Shown: piece by piece, positions 16,968-26,114 of the stretch | How positions within the stretch are numbered: position 1 is the stretch's first letter | Layout: the number at the start of each line of letters is the position of its first letter | Assembly (NCBI GenBank): GCA_013036995.1 | Contig: JAAOXG010000026.1 | Span: 26,537 to 90,536 of the forward strand | Direction of reading: 5' to 3' | Length of the DNA: 64,000 nt | Source: Lacrimispora defluvii | GTDB lineage: Bacteria; Bacillota; Clostridia; Lachnospirales; Lachnospiraceae | Notes under the pieces: model-generated | What the model saw: the letters and a program-made list of their open reading frames with translations, nothing else | What the model was told of the DNA's origin: nothing | The model's database searches: none | Program-made: the position numbers and the translations under genes

Positions 16968-17978
16968 ATGCAGACGATTTTAACAACCAATCATTTAACC
17001 AAACAAATTGGCGCAGAGACCATTGTATCCGATTTGAATATGCATATTGCCAAAGGAGAAATTTATGGCTTTCTTGGACCCAACGGTGCGGGAAAAACTA
17101 CGGTGATGAAGATGATCACCAATCAATGGAAGCCAACTTCAGGATATATTATTTTATTTGGTGAGAAACTGCGCCCTGATTCGTATTCATTTTTAAAACG
17201 TATGGGCAGCATGATCGAGTATCCAGTGTTTTACAATGAACTGACGGCGGAAGAGAATTTAAAGCTGCATTGTGAATACATGGGGTATTACAGTCCTGAC
17301 AGTGTAGAAAAAGCATTGTCCCTGCTGTCTTTGTCAGATAACAGAGGTAAAAAGGTTAAGGAATTTTCACTGGGAATGAAGCAGCGGCTGGGTATTGCAA
17401 GAGCTGTTCTTACAAAGCCGGAGTTTCTGGTATTAGATGAACCAACCAATTATTATGTGTATTGCTTATGGGTATCAGGAAGCTGTAAAGGAAAGGGGTA
17501 TGGGAGAGCGCTGATGGAGTATTGCGTTACAGATGCCAGGGAAAATGGAAAATCAGGTATTTGTATGCTTGGATCAAATAAGCAGAAAGCCTGGCTTTCT
17601 GACCAGAGTTTCGCGAAAAAGTTCGGTTTTGAAGTTGTTGATACTACTGAACAGGGATATGAATTACTTGCCCTTTCCTTTGACGGAACATCTCCCGGGT
17701 TTGCCCAAAGTGTAAAAAACAAGGGAATTGAAATGGAAGAGCTTACGATTTATTATGATATGCAATGCCCCTATATCTATCAGAATCTTAAGACAGTAAA
17801 GAAGTATTGCGATATGAATGAAATTCCGGTTTCTGTCATTCCGGTGGATACGCTGCAAAAAGCAAAAGAACTGCCCTGCGTTTTCAATAACTGGGGTGTG
17901 TTCTATAAAGGTAAATTTCAAACCGTAAATTTATTAGATGCCGCCAGCCTGGAACGAATACTGAAAAAAAGTAATTAA
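16968..17978 (+). CDS. Chimeric ORF: ABC ATPase N-terminus fused to GNAT/YoaP C-terminus
   Basis: Residues 1-161 are an ABC ATPase of the lantibiotic-immunity (LanF/BcrA) type: Walker A FLGPNGAGKTTVMK, signature FSLGMKQRLGIARA and Walker B FLVLDEPTN. At 17450/17451 the reading frame passes directly into a different protein: a GNAT acetyltransferase C-terminal part (CLWVSGSCKGKGYGRALMEY) and a YoaP domain (TIYYDMQCPYIYQ, LPCVFNNWGVFYKG). The D- and H-loops, the permease genes and the N-terminal half of the acetyltransferase are gone. A deletion that fused two genes in frame explains this best. I chose ATG 16968 because GGAAG lies just upstream; an ATG at 16920 is also in frame. Function doubtful. 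Confidence 0.85.
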   Translation: MQTILTTNHLTKQIGAETIVSDLNMHIAKGEIYGFLGPNGAGKTTVMKMITNQWKPTSGYIILFGEKLRPDSYSFLKRMGSMIEYPVFYNELTAEENLKLHCEYMGYYSPDSVEKALSLLSLSDNRGKKVKEFSLGMKQRLGIARAVLTKPEFLVLDEPTNYYVYCLWVSGSCKGKGYGRALMEYCVTDARENGKSGICMLGSNKQKAWLSDQSFAKKFGFEVVDTTEQGYELLALSFDGTSPGFAQSVKNKGIEMEELTIYYDMQCPYIYQNLKTVKKYCDMNEIPVSVIPVDTLQKAKELPCVFNNWGVFYKGKFQTVNLLDAASLERILKKSN

Positions 17979-18076
17979 GATAATATGTAATGGAATCTTT
18001 CAGGATCCGGATGTGAACAGGTTTCGTTTATTGATTTCAATCATGTAATATAAAAACAGGAAAGGAGAGTGTTACC

Positions 18077-18472
18077 ATGGCAGAGATATTTAAAAATATT
18101 GACTGTATTGAGCTTTATGTTTCTGATATAAATGAAGGAATACAATATTATTGTGAAAGCATGGGGTTAAAACTTCTCTGGCGAAACCAGGATATGGTTG
18201 GACTGGGAATGGAGAATGATATTACCGAGATCGTTTTACAATCCCAGAGAAAACAGGTTCTTGTTGATATAAAGGTGGAGTCTGTGGATGAATCCATAGA
18301 AAAAATCAAAGAAGCAGGCGGAACAGTAGAATACGGCCCGTTTGACGTTCCTATAGGACGATGTGCAGTAATCCTTGATAAATGGGATAACAAATATGTG
18401 ATACTGGACATGACAAAGGGCAGATATGTCACTGACGAAGATGGTAATGTAACCGGTGTAAGAAAAGAGTAA
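18077..18472 (+). CDS. Glyoxalase/bleomycin-resistance (VOC) family protein
   Basis: A 131-residue vicinal-oxygen-chelate fold protein: the IDCIELYVSDINEGIQYY strand-helix start, the GGTVEYGPFDVPIGRCAVI central segment and DKWDNKYVILDMTKG near the end are typical. The metal ligands and substrate cannot be assigned with confidence. AAAGGAG lies before the ATG. It is followed by a terminator at 18611. Confidence 0.75.
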   Translation: MAEIFKNIDCIELYVSDINEGIQYYCESMGLKLLWRNQDMVGLGMENDITEIVLQSQRKQVLVDIKVESVDESIEKIKEAGGTVEYGPFDVPIGRCAVILDKWDNKYVILDMTKGRYVTDEDGNVTGVRKE

Positions 18473-18514
18473 TGGCGGTCAGTTGTATTGCGGGATATGA
18501 GGTGAAAAAAATTG

Positions 18515-18589
18515 ATGAATCAAGTGATTATAGAGATAAATGAAAGTCTGAATGAGATTCCTTTGTCTTTAGGAATACAGGTTAATTAA
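18515..18589 (+). CDS. Possible small ORF or gene fragment (24 residues)
   Basis: An ATG at 18515 (preceded by TTG in frame and by GAGGTG) opens a 24-residue frame reading MNQVIIEINESLNEI then PLSLGIQVN. It could be a real small peptide, or the 5' stub of a longer gene broken by a frameshift, since another frame stays open for some 20 codons afterwards. I do not recognise it. Confidence 0.2.
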   Translation: MNQVIIEINESLNEIPLSLGIQVN

Positions 18590-18610
18590 TCCAACGAACT
18601 AATTATGAAG

Positions 18611-18642
18611 AAAGAGGGGCGCTCAAATGCTTCTCTTTTTTT
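18611..18642 (+). terminator. Terminator downstream of the VOC gene
   Basis: AAAGAGGGGC pairs with GCTTCTCTTT (two G-U pairs) around an 8-base loop and is followed by a T-rich run. Confidence 0.6.
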
Positions 18643-18808
18643 ACTTTTTGATCTTTCCATACTTTACAAAATACGAAAGAAAATTAAGAAAATGAATTTT
18701 AATCTCTAAAAATTGCTTGTAAAACATAAAAATATCAGGAAATTGGGCAGTATATACATTAGTAAGCTTTTTATTTGTAAATTTATGGCATTTTAATACA
18801 GAAAAAAT

Positions 18809-18873
18809 TTTACAAGAATTTTACGTATAATTCACATAGATAATGCTTTAACTTTTCTTAATTCATGTATAAT
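18809..18873 (+). promoter_or_regulatory. Pho-box direct repeats and promoter of the pst operon
   Basis: TTTACA (18809), TTTACG (18820) and TTCACA (18831) are direct repeats at an exact 11-base pitch, the arrangement of PhoP/PhoB boxes in Firmicutes (TTHACA with 5-base spacers). A TATAAT at 18868-18873 follows, 53 bases before pstB. This indicates induction by phosphate starvation. The rest of the 18643-18926 gap is AT-rich with nothing else recognised. Confidence 0.6.
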
Positions 18874-18926
18874 TAATAGCGGATGTAAAGAAGTTGTAAA
18901 ATCAAAGTATAGTAAAGGATAAACGT

Positions 18927-19724
18927 ATGGATGATCTTATATTAAAGTCTGGGCAGAGAGCCAAGATAAAGACAGATTCAGTAAACCTTTTTTATGGCAG
19001 CTTTCAGGCACTAAAAAATGTTACCATGGATATTCAGGAATGCGCTATTACAGCAATCATTGGTCCTTCAGGCTGCGGTAAATCTTCACTTCTGCGTCTG
19101 TTTAACCGTATGAATGACCCGATACCGGGAGTCAGGGTAGAAGGTAAAATTCTGCTTGATGATACTTCAATCTATGATAAAAGTATGGATGTTGTTGCGT
19201 TGAAAAAAAGAGTGGGCATGGTTTTCCAGAAGCCGAATCCATTTCCCATGTCTGTATATGATAATATGGTTTTTGGCCCCAGACATCATGGGATAAAGCA
19301 AAAAGCACGTCTTGATGAGATTGCAGAGAACTACTTAAGTCAGGTGGCTTTATGGGACGAGCTTAAGGATAAACTGAAGGAACCTGCTTTTGACCTCTCC
19401 CCAGGACAGCAGCAGCGGCTTTGCATTGCCCGTGCGCTGGCTGTAGAGCCAGAAGTTCTGTTAATGGATGAGTCATGCAGTGCACTGGACCCGGAATCAA
19501 CCATGCAGGTTGAGGGATTAATGGAAGAGCTTGCTCAGAAATATACAATTCTTATCGTAACTCACAGCATGGAACAGGCAGCAAGAGTGTCTCATATGAC
19601 TGCGTTTATGATGATGGATGAGGACAGAGCAGGAACCCTGGTGGAATATGCTCCTACAGAAGAGATTTTTGCAAATCCCAAGGACAAACGCACCGAAGAT
19701 TATATTACAGGCAGGTTTGGATGA
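18927..19724 (+). CDS. pstB1: Phosphate ABC transporter ATPase PstB (catalytic copy, LSPGQ signature)
   Basis: A 265-residue PstB that energises phosphate import at the inner face of the membrane. Walker A GPSGCGKSSLLR (Lys52), Q-loop VFQKPNPFP, Walker B LLMDESCSALDP with catalytic Glu182 and H-loop LIVTHSMEQ are all intact. The signature reads LSPGQQQR, with Pro159 replacing the usual Gly. Unusually it is the first gene of the operon, before pstS. The second PstB in the operon is defective in exactly the complementary motifs, pointing to a heterodimer. Confidence 0.9.
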   Translation: MDDLILKSGQRAKIKTDSVNLFYGSFQALKNVTMDIQECAITAIIGPSGCGKSSLLRLFNRMNDPIPGVRVEGKILLDDTSIYDKSMDVVALKKRVGMVFQKPNPFPMSVYDNMVFGPRHHGIKQKARLDEIAENYLSQVALWDELKDKLKEPAFDLSPGQQQRLCIARALAVEPEVLLMDESCSALDPESTMQVEGLMEELAQKYTILIVTHSMEQAARVSHMTAFMMMDEDRAGTLVEYAPTEEIFANPKDKRTEDYITGRFG

Positions 19725-19797
19725 AAACTGGTTATTTCTATATTCAGAGAAATGGAGGAAATCAGGCATTGGAAATAAATGTTTGATTTTTGAAAAT

Positions 19798-20646
19798 ATG
19801 AAAAAAAGAGTTAATACAAGCAAATTTTTAAAAAGAATAAAAATATCTGCCTGTGCAGTGATACTGGCCCTTTCTATGGGCTTGCTGTCTGGCTGCAGCC
19901 AGGTGACGGAGTCAGACACCATCGTTGCAGGATCAACTTCGGTTCAGCCGTATGCTGAGATACTGGCTGAAGCATTTATGGCCAAAGATCCGGAGGCTGT
20001 GATTGATATTCAGGGAGGAGGCTCCTCTGCTGGTATAACGGCAACCCAGACACATAGTGCTGATATCGGTATGTCTTCCCGTTCTCTGGAAGAGGGGGAA
20101 AAAGACCTTTGGAGCGTGGAAATTGCCAAGGATGGTCTGGCAATCATTGTGAATCCGGAAAATCCTGTAAAAAACCTTACTTCAGATCAGATCCGTGATA
20201 TTTATGCGGCTGAAATTACCGACTGGAGTCAGGTGGGAGGCACAAAAGCCAAGATCAATATTATTGCAAGAGAAGAAGGGTCCGGCACACGAAGTGCTTT
20301 TACTGAACTGCTTATGGGCAAACAAGAGATAACTCCCAAAGCCATTGTTCAGGACTCCAATGGAGCAGTACGCCAATTGGTTGCAGATGACCCCAATGCC
20401 ATTGGATTTATATCTTTAGGGCTGGTTTCCAATGAAGTAAAAGCGCTTAACTTAGACGGCGTTGAAGCCACACGGGAAAATATCATGAATAACAGTTATA
20501 AACTGTCCAGACAGTTTTTGTTTGTCACCAATGGTGAGCCAACAGGAATACAAAAGAGTTTTATTGATTTTACCCTTTCTTCGGAAGGACAGAAATTACT
20601 AAGCAAAGAGGGACTTATCCCGTCAGCAGAGGGGGCATCAAAATGA
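19798..20646 (+). CDS. pstS: Phosphate-binding lipoprotein PstS
   Basis: A 282-residue lipoprotein: basic signal peptide, then lipobox LLSGC (Cys about residue 35), then the phosphate-binding core with IVAGSTSVQPYAEIL, GGGSSAGI, and AREEGSGTRSAFTEL, whose SGTRS serines and arginine bind phosphate. Membrane-anchored capture of phosphate for PstCA. I chose ATG 19798 because the signal peptide begins there; the frame is open further upstream but inside pstB1. The GGAGG at 19754 is too far for that ATG, so the true start is not certain. It overlaps pstC by 4 bases. Confidence 0.9.
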   Translation: MKKRVNTSKFLKRIKISACAVILALSMGLLSGCSQVTESDTIVAGSTSVQPYAEILAEAFMAKDPEAVIDIQGGGSSAGITATQTHSADIGMSSRSLEEGEKDLWSVEIAKDGLAIIVNPENPVKNLTSDQIRDIYAAEITDWSQVGGTKAKINIIAREEGSGTRSAFTELLMGKQEITPKAIVQDSNGAVRQLVADDPNAIGFISLGLVSNEVKALNLDGVEATRENIMNNSYKLSRQFLFVTNGEPTGIQKSFIDFTLSSEGQKLLSKEGLIPSAEGASK

Positions 20647-21488
20647 AAAGTTTTAAAGAAAATTTAACGGAGCGTGTGTTTCTCTTAATCGCTCTTTCGA
20701 CTTTATCGGTATTGGCGCTCATCACTGTTTTTATATTTATAAAAGGTATGCCCATCATCGCCAAGGTAGGTATTATCAACTTTGTTTTTGGGATGAAATG
20801 GGCACCCAGCCAGGGCTACTACGGTATTTTTCCCATGATCGTTGGATCAGTATCAGTTACCATAGGAGCAGCCATTGTAGGAGTACCCATCGCCATATGC
20901 TGCAGTATATTTTTGGCTGAATTTGCGCCTGTAAAGCTTCGGAATATATTCCGTCCTGCCATTCAGTTACTGGCTGCCATTCCTTCCGTTGTATATGGAT
21001 TCTGGGGGGTTTTATTCGTTGTGCCTGCCATCCGTAAATATCTGGGAGGACCGGGACTTAGCATACTGGCAGGTTCTATTATTCTGGGTATTATGATTTT
21101 ACCAACCATAATAAGCATTACAGAAGTATCTCTCCTTGCACTGCCGCGCCACTATAAAGACGGCGCACTTGCACTGGGACTGACACAATGGCAGACGATC
21201 CGATCCCTGCTGCTGCCCGCAGCCAAATCCGGTATTGTGGCCGCCGTTATTTTAGGTTTAGGAAGAGCAATTGGTGAAACAATGGCGGTAATTATGGTTC
21301 TGGGCAATGCGGTTGCACTTCCCCATTCCGTTCTTGACCCGGTCAGAACACTGACTACCAATATCGGTATTGAAATGGGATATGCCTCCGGTGAACATCA
21401 GCAGGCGCTTTTTGCCACGGGTATTGTATTATTTGTTATTATCATGATTTTAAATGCTACTGCCCAGTACATTACACGAAAGAGGTGA
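20643..21488 (+). CDS. pstC: Phosphate ABC transporter permease PstC
   Basis: A 281-residue membrane protein with six predicted hydrophobic segments. Family markers are the FGMKWAPSQGYYGIFPMI stretch, AAIPSVVYGFWG, and the EAA-type loop ALALGLTQWQTIRSLLLP that contacts the ATPases. It forms the channel with PstA. Translationally coupled to pstS (ATGA overlap) and followed by pstA after 7 bases. Confidence 0.92.
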   Translation: MKSFKENLTERVFLLIALSTLSVLALITVFIFIKGMPIIAKVGIINFVFGMKWAPSQGYYGIFPMIVGSVSVTIGAAIVGVPIAICCSIFLAEFAPVKLRNIFRPAIQLLAAIPSVVYGFWGVLFVVPAIRKYLGGPGLSILAGSIILGIMILPTIISITEVSLLALPRHYKDGALALGLTQWQTIRSLLLPAAKSGIVAAVILGLGRAIGETMAVIMVLGNAVALPHSVLDPVRTLTTNIGIEMGYASGEHQQALFATGIVLFVIIMILNATAQYITRKR

Positions 21489-21495
21489 GGTCACT

Positions 21496-22332
21496 ATGAA
21501 AATGAATGCAAACACTTCTCAAAAGATAGCCAAGTTTACGATTTGGGCGGCAGCTCTTTTTGTTATTGCCATTCTTTTTTCCATCATTGCATATATACTG
21601 GTAAAGGGCATCCCTATGCTCAGCTGGGAGTTTTTGACGGATATTCCCAGGGATATGGGCCGTTCCGGCGGTATTTCCTCCTCCATTGTGGGAACACTGG
21701 TTGTAACTGCGGTGGCAGTGATTGTGGCAACACCATTTGGAATTGGAACAGCAATCTATCTTACGGAATACACAAGAGAGGGAAGAATTACCCGTATTAT
21801 CCGCTTCAGCGCCGAATCTCTTGCGGGGATTCCTTCTATCGTATATGGACTTTTTGGATTTATCTTTTTTGTGATATACTTAAACATGGGCTGGTCAATT
21901 CTGTCAGGTGGATTAACTATGGCGATTATGATTCTGCCAACGATTATACGTACATCGGAAGAGTCGATCCGTACGGTTCCCCAGCTATACAGGGAGGTAG
22001 GCTTCTCTCTGGGATTGACGAAATTACAGACGATAACCAGGACGGTACTTCCATCAGCACTACCTGGTATTGTAAATGGAGTGATATTAAGTATCGGCAG
22101 ATGTGTAGCTGAAACAGCAGCTGTCATTTTAACGGCTGGTTCCGCACTTCGTATGCCTGAATCACTGTTTTCCCCGACCCGGACGATGGCAGTACATTTT
22201 TATATACTGGCGAGGGAGGGAATATCCATGGATAACGCTTACGGAACGGCAGCGCTACTTATTATTCTGATTCTTCTGCTAAATGTGGGATTTAATATGC
22301 TGGTTAATCGATTTATAGCGAAGGGCCGTTAA
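21496..22332 (+). CDS. pstA: Phosphate ABC transporter permease PstA
   Basis: A 278-residue membrane protein with six predicted segments, the GISSSIVGTLVVTA and LAGIPSIVYGLFG family stretches and the EAA-type loop GFSLGLTKLQTITRTVLP. It pairs with PstC. I chose ATG 21496 because AGAGGTGAGG lies just before it and it follows the pstC stop; an ATG at 21454 lies inside pstC. Confidence 0.92.
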   Translation: MKMNANTSQKIAKFTIWAAALFVIAILFSIIAYILVKGIPMLSWEFLTDIPRDMGRSGGISSSIVGTLVVTAVAVIVATPFGIGTAIYLTEYTREGRITRIIRFSAESLAGIPSIVYGLFGFIFFVIYLNMGWSILSGGLTMAIMILPTIIRTSEESIRTVPQLYREVGFSLGLTKLQTITRTVLPSALPGIVNGVILSIGRCVAETAAVILTAGSALRMPESLFSPTRTMAVHFYILAREGISMDNAYGTAALLIILILLLNVGFNMLVNRFIAKGR

Positions 22333-22342
22333 GAGGTGAAAA

Positions 22343-23104
22343 ATGACGCAGAAAGCAAAAATAGATATAAAGGGATTAAATTTCTTTTTTGAACAAAAAC
22401 AGGTCATTAAAGAATTAAACTTAGAAATACCCGAAAACCGGATTCTGGGTGTTTTCGGCCCGGCAGGCAGCGGTATTACTACACTGCTTCGCACATTGAA
22501 CCGTCTCAGTGATTTAACAGCAGGAGCCCGTCAGGAGGGTGAGATTCTGTTAGACGGGAAGAATATCTTTGATACTGATGTTAATGTAACAGAACTGCGC
22601 CGCAGGGTAGGTATGGTCTTTGATGTTCCAACACCTTTGCCAATGTCCATTTTTGACAATGTGGCTTTGGGACCCCGTATGGGAGGGATGAAATCTAAGA
22701 CAGATCTGGAAGAAAAAGTGGAAACGTCACTTCGGATGTCGGCTCTGTGGGATGATGTCAAAGACAGACTGGATACGCCTGCAGCCAGATTATCCGGCGG
22801 TCAGCAGCAGCGGCTGTGCATAGCCAGAGTGCTTGCTCTTGAACCAGAGGTGATTTTACTTGACCGGCCATGTTCGGCTCTTGACCCCATATCAACAGCC
22901 AAGATTGAAGAATCTTTAGTACAGCTGAAAGAGCAGTACACCATTGTTATCGCTCCCCACACAGTTCAGCAGGCGGGACGTATTGCAGACCGGGTAGGGT
23001 TTATGCTGATGGGGGATTTAATAGAACAAGGTTACACCCAGGAAGTTTTTTCATTCCCTAAGGATAAGAGGACTAACGACTACCTCACCGGTAGATTCGG
23101 CTAA
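22343..23104 (+). CDS. pstB2: Degenerate PstB-like ATPase (Walker A Lys, Q-loop Gln and catalytic Glu lost)
   Basis: A 253-residue PstB paralogue, about as long as normal. Walker A reads GPAGSGITTLLR, with Ile45 in place of the essential Lys. The Q-loop reads VFDVPTPLP, with Asp94 in place of Gln. Walker B reads VILLDRPCSALDP, with Arg175 in place of the catalytic Glu. The signature LSGGQQQRLCIARV and H-loop APHTVQQ are intact. It cannot hydrolyse ATP on its own, but its perfect signature could complete the ATP site of PstB1, whose own signature is altered. Intact length and operon position argue against simple decay. Confidence 0.88.
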   Translation: MTQKAKIDIKGLNFFFEQKQVIKELNLEIPENRILGVFGPAGSGITTLLRTLNRLSDLTAGARQEGEILLDGKNIFDTDVNVTELRRRVGMVFDVPTPLPMSIFDNVALGPRMGGMKSKTDLEEKVETSLRMSALWDDVKDRLDTPAARLSGGQQQRLCIARVLALEPEVILLDRPCSALDPISTAKIEESLVQLKEQYTIVIAPHTVQQAGRIADRVGFMLMGDLIEQGYTQEVFSFPKDKRTNDYLTGRFG

Positions 23105-23120
23105 AAAGGAGACGAAAATT

Positions 23121-23774
23121 TTGGTTAGAGAACATTTTACACAGAAGATGACTGAAGTGAAGCAAAAAGTATTAACAATGGGAGCTCTCGTTGATAATAT
23201 TATTGATTCGGCAGTGACTTCCATACAGACACAGGATCTTGAGCTTGCAAGGAAAGTGAATGAACAGGATGATGAAATCGATCAGTTAGAAATGGAAATT
23301 GAAAAGGAATGTATTATGCTTCTTGCCCTTCAGCAGCCTCTTGCCAAGGATTTAAGAACAATAGCATCTGTTTTAAAGATAATAACGGATCTGGAAAGAA
23401 TGGGAGACAACGCTGTAAATATTGCAAAGGTCACACTTGAGATAGGAAAAGAACCAGTCATTCAATCCATTATCGACATTCCAAAGATGGCAGAGATCGG
23501 CAGAAAAATGCTGAAGATGAGTCTTGATGCATTTGTAAATGAGGACATTTCCCTGGCCCAGAAGGCGGCGGAGAGAGACGAAGAAGTTGACAGCCTCTAT
23601 GAATCTGTGATCAATGATATCTTAAATATTATTACAGAAAAGAGAGAACTTACAAAACAGGGAACAAAACTCTTGTTTTTAGGACGTTATCTTGAGAGAA
23701 TAGCGGATCATTCCACCAATATCTGTGAAAGAATCATCTATATGATTACAGGTGAATTAAAGGAAATAAATTAG
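23121..23774 (+). CDS. phoU: Phosphate transport regulator PhoU
   Basis: A 217-residue all-helical protein of two PhoU repeats. Each carries the metal-cluster motif E/DxxxD: NEQDDEIDQLE near residue 55 and AAERDEEVDSLYE near 153; LERMGDNAVNIAK and LERIADHSTNI close the two halves. It restrains Pst and the Pho sensor when phosphate is plentiful. The start is TTG 23121 with AAAGGAG upstream. Last gene of the operon. Confidence 0.92.
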   Translation: MVREHFTQKMTEVKQKVLTMGALVDNIIDSAVTSIQTQDLELARKVNEQDDEIDQLEMEIEKECIMLLALQQPLAKDLRTIASVLKIITDLERMGDNAVNIAKVTLEIGKEPVIQSIIDIPKMAEIGRKMLKMSLDAFVNEDISLAQKAAERDEEVDSLYESVINDILNIITEKRELTKQGTKLLFLGRYLERIADHSTNICERIIYMITGELKEIN

Positions 23775-23787
23775 AGGCAGCAGAGTT

Positions 23788-23820
23788 AAAAAATGAGCAG
23801 GTTGAACTGCTCATTTTTTT
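23788..23820. terminator. Bidirectional terminator between phoU and the AraC regulator
   Basis: AAAATGAGCAG-GTTGAA-CTGCTCATTTT is a perfect hairpin with A- and T-tracts on both sides, serving the convergent phoU and minus-strand regulator. Confidence 0.85.
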
Positions 23821-23829
23821 GCGGCATTG

Positions 23830-26114
23830 CTAAAGCAATTTGGGAGCCTGAAGCTTTCTGTATTCTCCAGGAGTCATTGCTACATACTTTTTGAAAAAAC
23901 GCTGGTAGCTTTGCACATTATTATATCCTACCTTTTCTGATATTTCAGTTAAGGTAAGAAACGTGTCTGTCAGGTACTCTTTACTTTTGTCAATTCGTAT
24001 ACTATTTAAGTAATCGGTTAAGGTGGTTCCGGTCTGTGCCCGAAAAATTTTACTGAGATAAGAGTAGCTCATATCCAGATAGTCAGCCACATCAGTAATA
24101 TTCATGTCATTCATATAGTGCTCATTTAGATATTGCTTGGCCATATCACAGTAACTGGTTTCTTTTACATCGTTGCTTTTATAATGAACGCTGATATTCA
24201 TGAGAAGCTCTCTGCTGGAATGAATCATATCCGCCAGTGTTTTATACTCATATAAAGTATCTAAAAGGTTGGTATCCATCAGCCTGGTGAAATGAAATTC
24301 GTGATCCAGTTCTACCAGTATCCGGTTAAAAACATCCTTGACCCTGGATGCATTCCTGATATTCCCAAGTTTTTCCTCCAACTCCAGTAACAGCCGTTCT
24401 GTTTCCTGTTCGTTTTGAGAGACAATGCTACGGATAAACGATGTATTAATATTTAATAGCATGGTATATACTTCATCAGAATCCAGACTTTTCTCAATTT
24501 TTTTAAATGTGGTAAGTTCATTTTTCCAATTAAAAAAATATGAATTTTTAACTGCTTCCAGACATTGGGGGTATTCTTCTAAAATTTCTTTCGCATGATG
24601 TATGGGCTGACTGATCCCGAAATATGCGTTCTGGTTTGTCAACTTAATAACCGTATCAGCAAGAACTGTTCTTGTCTGCTCAAGACTCTCCCCTTCATTA
24701 CCCTGGTAGAGCAAGACCAGAGTCTCTTCTTCGGTTTTAGCTAAAACTCCTTTCATGGAGGACTGGAGATAGCTTCGCAGTACATCCTGCAAATTCAGAC
24801 GAAATAACAACTCATCATCAGGTGACAATTTCATATGGGTGATATCGAATTTCACCAACAGCATTTCGCAGTGGCAGTTTCCGATTTTATCAAACAGATA
24901 GGGATGGTCATTAGTAAATTCAGTTGTATACTTCAGTTTTCCAGAAAACTTCTGAAGTTAAACGCCTTACTTAATTCATCAAATCGCTTTAATTTTAATC
25001 TTGCATTGGAATTAAAGGTGTTCATCTCTGAAAATACTTGTTTCAGCATATCGATTTCATCTGTTACGTGTTCCTGTGGAGAATTCCAGGTACCTTTTGC
25101 AACATCTGAATATAGAATATTAATCGGCCTGTATAATCGCTTTGCCATATAAAATGAGATGATCAGGGAAAAAAGGATTAGTCCGATACAAATCAGAAGT
25201 ATGTACTTTCCCAGATAAACAGCTTCCTGGTAAGAATCGCTGAACGGATAGGAGGTAACTGAAAATGCGTTAAAGTTAACGGATTTCATAAAGTATATAC
25301 GATTATTGCAGACTATATAAGTCACTCCATTATCCAGCTCTCTGGCAGGCTTGCGAATAAGTTCTTTCCATTCTGCATACCGGCTTTCTCCCTCAATAAG
25401 CTTGCCGTCTCTGTCCAAAATAAAAAATTCCATATGATTATCGTTCAGATGGTAGGAATCAACAATCTCATTGTATAGGCTCTTTATACTGATGTTAGTT
25501 ACCAGATAGAAATCCGGCCTGCCCTTTAAAACGAGAGAAAGGACAAGATTATTCCGTTTATTGTATAAAAAGCTGTACTTGTCAAACAAAGATTCATCTT
25601 CAAGGATAAGGCGGGGAGGCAGCTGCTGTATGCTGTAGATGTTGTGGTTTATGTCATTTAACCATTTGGTATCGTAAAATTCTGAGAAAAGATACCTTCC
25701 GGTTTTGGAATTATAGATTTTACCGGTTGTCTTATCGTAAAAATATACGGAATCAATTAAGTAATATTTCTGTGTCATGGCGGACAGCCTTTTTGAAATC
25801 ATGGATAAATCTGTATTGTAATCGTTTGAATAGGTGTAGGTACTGTATCTCTTTTCGCCGATTTCCGTAGCTGTTTCCATCATGATGCTTTTAATTCGCT
25901 GGTTGATCCCGGAAGCAATTTCATTTAAATCAATTGATTTCTGCTGATAGAATTTCTGTTTTGCCTGCTGTGACATCATGTGGTACCAGAAGAAGCCCAG
26001 GACGCTGATGGGAATTAAAATCAGTAGGATATTTGATAGAAGGATCTGGTACAAATATCTGCGGAATCCTCTTTTCTTTCTTCTTTTCCAGTTCCCATTC
26101 GAAAACAGATTCAT
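23830..26114 (-). pseudogene. Cache-domain membrane AraC regulator, split by a frameshift
   Basis: Two frames together form one protein of about 762 residues: N-terminal membrane helix (about 22-42), extracellular Cache-like domain, second helix (about 300-322) and HAMP-like linker (26114-24933), then a middle domain and a C-terminal AraC double HTH (YLDMSYSYLSKIFRAQTG; VGYNNVQSYQRFFKKY). The first frame stops at 24933-24935. One extra base in the TTTT run at 24937-24940 (AAAA on the coding strand) would join them, since the next frame stays open (EKLKYTTEFTNDHPYLFDKI) into the AraC half. This may be a true mutation, phase variation in a short run, or a sequence error. The regulator is divergent from the sugar ABC operon it presumably controls. 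Confidence 0.8.

Noticed and set aside
21543..22112. Long overlapping open frame within pstA on the same strand
   Set aside because: Cys/Tyr-rich out-of-frame translation without a ribosome site; a shadow of pstA.
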